From an uncultured Prevotella sp. (GTDB lineage Bacteria > Bacteroidota > Bacteroidia > Bacteroidales > Bacteroidaceae), in the NCBI GenBank assembly GCA_900314365.1, contig OMVH01000078.1, forward strand, positions 1-8,156: 8,156 nucleotides of DNA, read 5' to 3'. The position numbers and the translations under genes are program-made. Positions within the stretch are counted from its first letter, which is position 1. The number at the start of each line of letters is the position of its first letter. The notes beneath the pieces were generated by a model. That model was not told the origin of the DNA. It was given only the letters and a program-made list of their open reading frames with translations, and made no database searches. Shown here piece after piece: positions 5,913 to 8,156 of this stretch.

Positions 5913-6521
5913 ATGAAGTTAGTGATAATGACCAAGCCCACTTTTTTTGTGGAGGAAGACAAGATACTCGCCGCGCTCTTCGACGAGGGCCTGGAAAGCC
6001 TGCATCTCTATAAGCCCGGGTCGTCACCGCTCTATGTTGAGCGACTGCTCTCATTGTTGCCCGACGAATACTATAGTAAGATTACAGTTCACGAACATTA
6101 TTATCTGAAGAACGAATATGGGCTTTCGGGCATCCATATTGATGATGTCTATGCACGGCCGCCCGAAGGCTACCGTGGCCGCGTGGGAAGGACCTGCCGC
6201 GATCTGAGCCTGCTGAAGGAGGCCAGGCGCAACGCCAGTTACGTATTCCTCGGCAATCTCTTCGACTCTATTGAGATAGAGGGTAAGAAGGCTGACTTCA
6301 ATATGTCGGAACTTGAGGAGGCTTCCCGCCGGGGCCTCATCAACCGTCATGTCTATGCTATGGGCGGCATGACGGCCGACAATGTGCGAATGGCGCGGAA
6401 CTTAGGCTTCGGCGGAGTGGTCGTCTGTGGAGACCTGTGGCGGCGGTTCGACATTCATACACAGACCGACTTCAAGGATATCATGGCTCACTTTGAACGA
6501 CTGCGCAGGGCCGTGGACTGA
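5913..6521 (+). CDS. ThiE/TenI-like TIM-barrel protein
   Basis: This 202-residue protein matches the thiamine phosphate synthase/TenI fold in its order of motifs. HLYKPG (31-36) sits on an early strand, LSGIHIDD (71-78) takes the place of the ADGVHLGQ loop, and VGRTCRD (91-97) takes that of VGxSxH. YVFLGNLFDSI (110-120) replaces the D-Y-I-G-x-G-P-x-F phosphate loop, and AMGGMTADNV (149-158) and FGGVVVCGDLW (166-176) take the place of the GGI and GAxGVAV strands. Several canonical ThiE substrate residues are changed, so catalysis of HMP-PP and thiazole-phosphate joining is doubtful. A TenI-like or other role is equally possible. No TPP riboswitch is seen upstream and no other thi genes are nearby; it leads an operon with prs. 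Databases often label such proteins thiamine phosphate synthase by fold alone. Confidence 0.8.
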   Translation: MKLVIMTKPTFFVEEDKILAALFDEGLESLHLYKPGSSPLYVERLLSLLPDEYYSKITVHEHYYLKNEYGLSGIHIDDVYARPPEGYRGRVGRTCRDLSLLKEARRNASYVFLGNLFDSIEIEGKKADFNMSELEEASRRGLINRHVYAMGGMTADNVRMARNLGFGGVVVCGDLWRRFDIHTQTDFKDIMAHFERLRRAVD

Positions 6522-6564
6522 AAGAAAGGAAATAACCACACAGTATAATTAACACACTAAAACA

Positions 6565-7503
6565 ATGAGTGAAAAGAACTCGTTTCTCGTTTTCTCCGGC
6601 ACAAACACGAGGTATCTTGCCGAAAAGATTTGTGCCAGCCTTGGCTGCCCCCTTGGCAACCTTCTCGTCACGAAATTCTCAGACGGAGAGTTTGTAGTCT
6701 CTTACGAGGAGTCTATCCGCGGGCGTGATGTGTTCCTCGTTCAGAGCACCTTCCCCAATTCAGACAACCTCATGGAGCTGCTGCTCATGATTGATGCTGC
6801 CAAGCGTGCTTCCGCCCGGCATATCATCGCCGTGATGCCCTATTTCGGATGGGCACGTCAGGACCGCAAGGACAAGCCGCGTGTGAGCATTGGTGCCAAG
6901 CTTGTTGCCGACATGCTAAGTTGTGCCGGTATTGACCGACTGATAACGATGGATCTCCACGCCGATCAGATTCAGGGATTCTTCAATGTGCCTGTCGACC
7001 ATCTCTATGCCTCAGGTGTGCTGCTCCCATATGTACAGAGCCTGCGTCTGAAGGATTTGGTCATTGCTTCACCCGATGTGGGCGGCAGCAAGCGTGCCAG
7101 CACCTATGCTAAATACTTAGGTTGTCCGCTCGTGCTCTGCAACAAGACTCGCGCCAGGGCCAACGTCGTGGACAGCATTCAGATTATCGGCGACGTGAAG
7201 GGAAAGAATGTAGTGCTTGTCGACGATATGGTTGACACGGCCGGTACCATCACCAAGGCGGCCGACATCATGTTGCACGCCGGTGCCCTCAGTGTCAGGG
7301 CCGTAGCCTCCCACTGTGTTATGAGTGGTCCTGCCTCGGAGCGGGTGCAGAAATCAGCCCTTACGGAGATTGTGTTCACCGACTCTATTCCTTACACCAA
7401 GCGTTGTGACAAGGTGAAGCAGCTCTCCGTGGCCGACATGTTCGCCGAGACCATCCGCCGTGTGGTCAACAACGAGAGTATCTCTTCGCAGTACATCGTC
7501 TGA
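6565..7503 (+). CDS. prs: ribose-phosphate pyrophosphokinase (PRPP synthetase)
   Basis: This 312-residue cytoplasmic enzyme makes 5-phosphoribosyl 1-diphosphate from ribose 5-phosphate and ATP. PRPP feeds purine, pyrimidine, histidine, tryptophan and NAD synthesis. All class I landmarks are present: FSDGE (38-42), RQDRK (98-102), DLHADQIQGFF with H132 (130-140), and the flexible-loop NKTRARAN with K194 and R196 (193-200). The PRPP-binding loop VLVDDMVDTAGT (217-228) and SGPASERV (254-261) are also there. Length matches the family. The start ATG 6565 gives the conserved N-terminus (LVFSGTNTRYLAEKI). It lies 43 bp after the ThiE-like gene and 7 bp before the thioredoxin gene; no TAnnTTTG box is seen in the 43-bp gap, so it is probably co-transcribed from the promoter at 5842-5873. 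Confidence 0.98.
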   Translation: MSEKNSFLVFSGTNTRYLAEKICASLGCPLGNLLVTKFSDGEFVVSYEESIRGRDVFLVQSTFPNSDNLMELLLMIDAAKRASARHIIAVMPYFGWARQDRKDKPRVSIGAKLVADMLSCAGIDRLITMDLHADQIQGFFNVPVDHLYASGVLLPYVQSLRLKDLVIASPDVGGSKRASTYAKYLGCPLVLCNKTRARANVVDSIQIIGDVKGKNVVLVDDMVDTAGTITKAADIMLHAGALSVRAVASHCVMSGPASERVQKSALTEIVFTDSIPYTKRCDKVKQLSVADMFAETIRRVVNNESISSQYIV

Positions 7504-7510
7504 TACGTCT

Positions 7511-8062
7511 ATGCGCGCTTTCAATCGAAGACTTATCGTGGCCTTGCTGGTATCCCTCGGATTTCTTTCTGTGGGATGCGGGCGCGGCCGCGAGAAAGCT
7601 AAGGTGATGACAGCGCCCCGAAAGGAGGCGAGAACCGACTCCACATTGCTTCTTCCAGACTTCAAACTGTCGCTCATGGGCGGCAGTGAGGTCAGTGTGC
7701 GCGCAGAAGTGGCCCGCAATAAGCTTACCATCCTCGATTTTTGGGCGAGCTGGTGCGGCCCCTGCCGTGAGGAGATGCCCGGCATGGTGGCTCTCTTCAA
7801 CAAGTATCATGGAAAAGGTCTTGGCATCATCGGCTTGTCACTCGACGAGGACGAAGGGGCATGGAAAGCAGCCGTCAACAACCTTCACATGAACTGGATA
7901 CAGTCGAGCGACCTCAAGGGATGGGATAGTTATCCTGCCCAGCTCTTTGGCATAGAGTCGATACCCTATACTATTGTTGTGAGCCGTGAGGGCGAAATTC
8001 TTGAGACCGGTCTGCGGGGAGAGGCTTTGCAGGACTATGTGAAGGACTATTTCAACGAATAA
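7511..8062 (+). CDS. TlpA/ResA-like thioredoxin-fold lipoprotein
   Basis: This 183-residue protein has an N-terminal signal (RRLIVALLVSLGFLSVGC, 6-23) with a lipobox-like end and lipidated Cys23. The residues just after it (GRGREKAK) are basic and lack the acidic surface-export signal of Bacteroidota, so it is probably periplasmic and membrane-anchored. The thioredoxin domain covers about 48-180. ILDFWASWCGPCREEMP (74-90) holds the redox pair C82 and C85. IIGLSLDEDEGAWKAAV (106-122) and the cis-proline loop ESIPYTIVV (149-157, P152) follow. It should act in thiol-disulfide exchange such as reduction of apo-cytochrome or other envelope proteins; the partner is unknown. An earlier in-frame ATG at 7460 lies inside prs and would bury the signal peptide, so ATG 7511 is chosen. 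Confidence 0.92.
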   Translation: MRAFNRRLIVALLVSLGFLSVGCGRGREKAKVMTAPRKEARTDSTLLLPDFKLSLMGGSEVSVRAEVARNKLTILDFWASWCGPCREEMPGMVALFNKYHGKGLGIIGLSLDEDEGAWKAAVNNLHMNWIQSSDLKGWDSYPAQLFGIESIPYTIVVSREGEILETGLRGEALQDYVKDYFNE

Positions 8063-8083
8063 CTTATATTCTCTTTGGCCGAT

Positions 8084-8114
8084 GTCACTCTGTCCGCTTT
8101 TTGGGCAGGGTGAC
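8084..8114. terminator. weak candidate terminator hairpin between converging genes
   Basis: GTCACTCTGTCC (8084-8095) pairs with GGGCAGGGTGAC (8103-8114) over 12 bp with two G-U pairs in the plus-strand RNA, around a 7-nt T-rich loop. No T-run follows on either strand, so efficient intrinsic termination is doubtful. The stem covers the final codons of the convergent gene. Confidence 0.4.
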
Positions 8115-8156
8115 GTTGACGTATTGGTAGCATGCCTGCGCCTCGCGTATGAGCTC
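8085..8156 (-). CDS. C-terminal end of a convergent gene (partial), unknown product
   Basis: Reading the minus strand from the window edge gives 23 codons ending in TGA: ELIREAQACYQYVNVTLPKK then RTE. The frame is open to the edge, has ordinary protein-like composition and codon choice like its neighbours, and ends 22 bp from the thioredoxin stop, a normal convergent spacing. The gene lies mostly outside the window and the family is not recognised. The short length means an open frame by chance cannot be excluded. Confidence 0.5.
   Translation of the reverse strand, partial: ELIREAQACYQYVNVTLPKKRTE

Noticed and set aside
7460..7510. ATG adding 17 residues to the thioredoxin lipoprotein.
   Set aside because: It lies inside prs and would put polar residues in front of a complete lipoprotein signal peptide.
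1..8156. CRISPR array, tRNA or rRNA genes, integrase, or a defence cluster.
   Set aside because: No regularly spaced repeats, no tRNA T-arm or rRNA-like stretch, and no nuclease, integrase or toxin motifs in any credible frame.

Overview
The window looks like chromosomal DNA of a Bacteroidota bacterium, most likely a Prevotella-type member of the Bacteroidales. The main sign is the promoter style: matches to the Bacteroidota -7 box TAnnTTTG sit just upstream of all four plus- or minus-strand operons (302-309, 2725-2732, 5866-5873 on plus; 5688-5695 on minus). Strong Shine-Dalgarno sites are absent, and there is an ECF sigma operon that ends in an outer-membrane barrel gene. Genus-level placement is an inference.

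Layout. 1-364 is mostly non-coding and carries a 111-bp element with long imperfect inverted ends (149-259) that resembles a MITE. 365-2606 is a four-gene plus-strand operon: ECF sigma factor, small single-pass membrane protein (probable anti-sigma partner), small secreted protein, and outer-membrane beta-barrel protein. It closes with a strong intrinsic terminator (2695-2722). The next promoter lies directly against that terminator and drives a DMT/EamA transporter gene and an overlapping GT4 glycosyltransferase gene (2754-4740). A 123-bp gap with secondary structure follows. A PAP2-family membrane phosphatase gene then runs on the minus strand (4864-5679) with a promoter almost touching its start codon.

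The divergent gap 5680-5912 holds the two promoters, a 9-bp perfect inverted repeat and a perfect 12-nt direct repeat that ends exactly at the next start codon. A second plus-strand operon (5913-8062) encodes a divergent ThiE/TenI-like TIM-barrel protein, PRPP synthetase (prs) and a TlpA/ResA-like thioredoxin lipoprotein. The right edge appears to hold the last 23 codons of a convergent minus-strand gene.

How the parts may work together: the first operon reads as a cell-envelope signalling unit in which a membrane-tethered regulator controls a sigma factor, with two exported products encoded in the same transcript. The transporter, glycosyltransferase and PAP2 genes would fit envelope glycan or lipid work, but no shared pathway can be proved from the sequence. 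Nothing here is clearly a new defence or mobile system. The most unusual items are the non-coding ones (the MITE-like element, the start-codon-abutting direct repeat, and possible small RNAs in two intergenic gaps) and the uncharacterised sigma operon.
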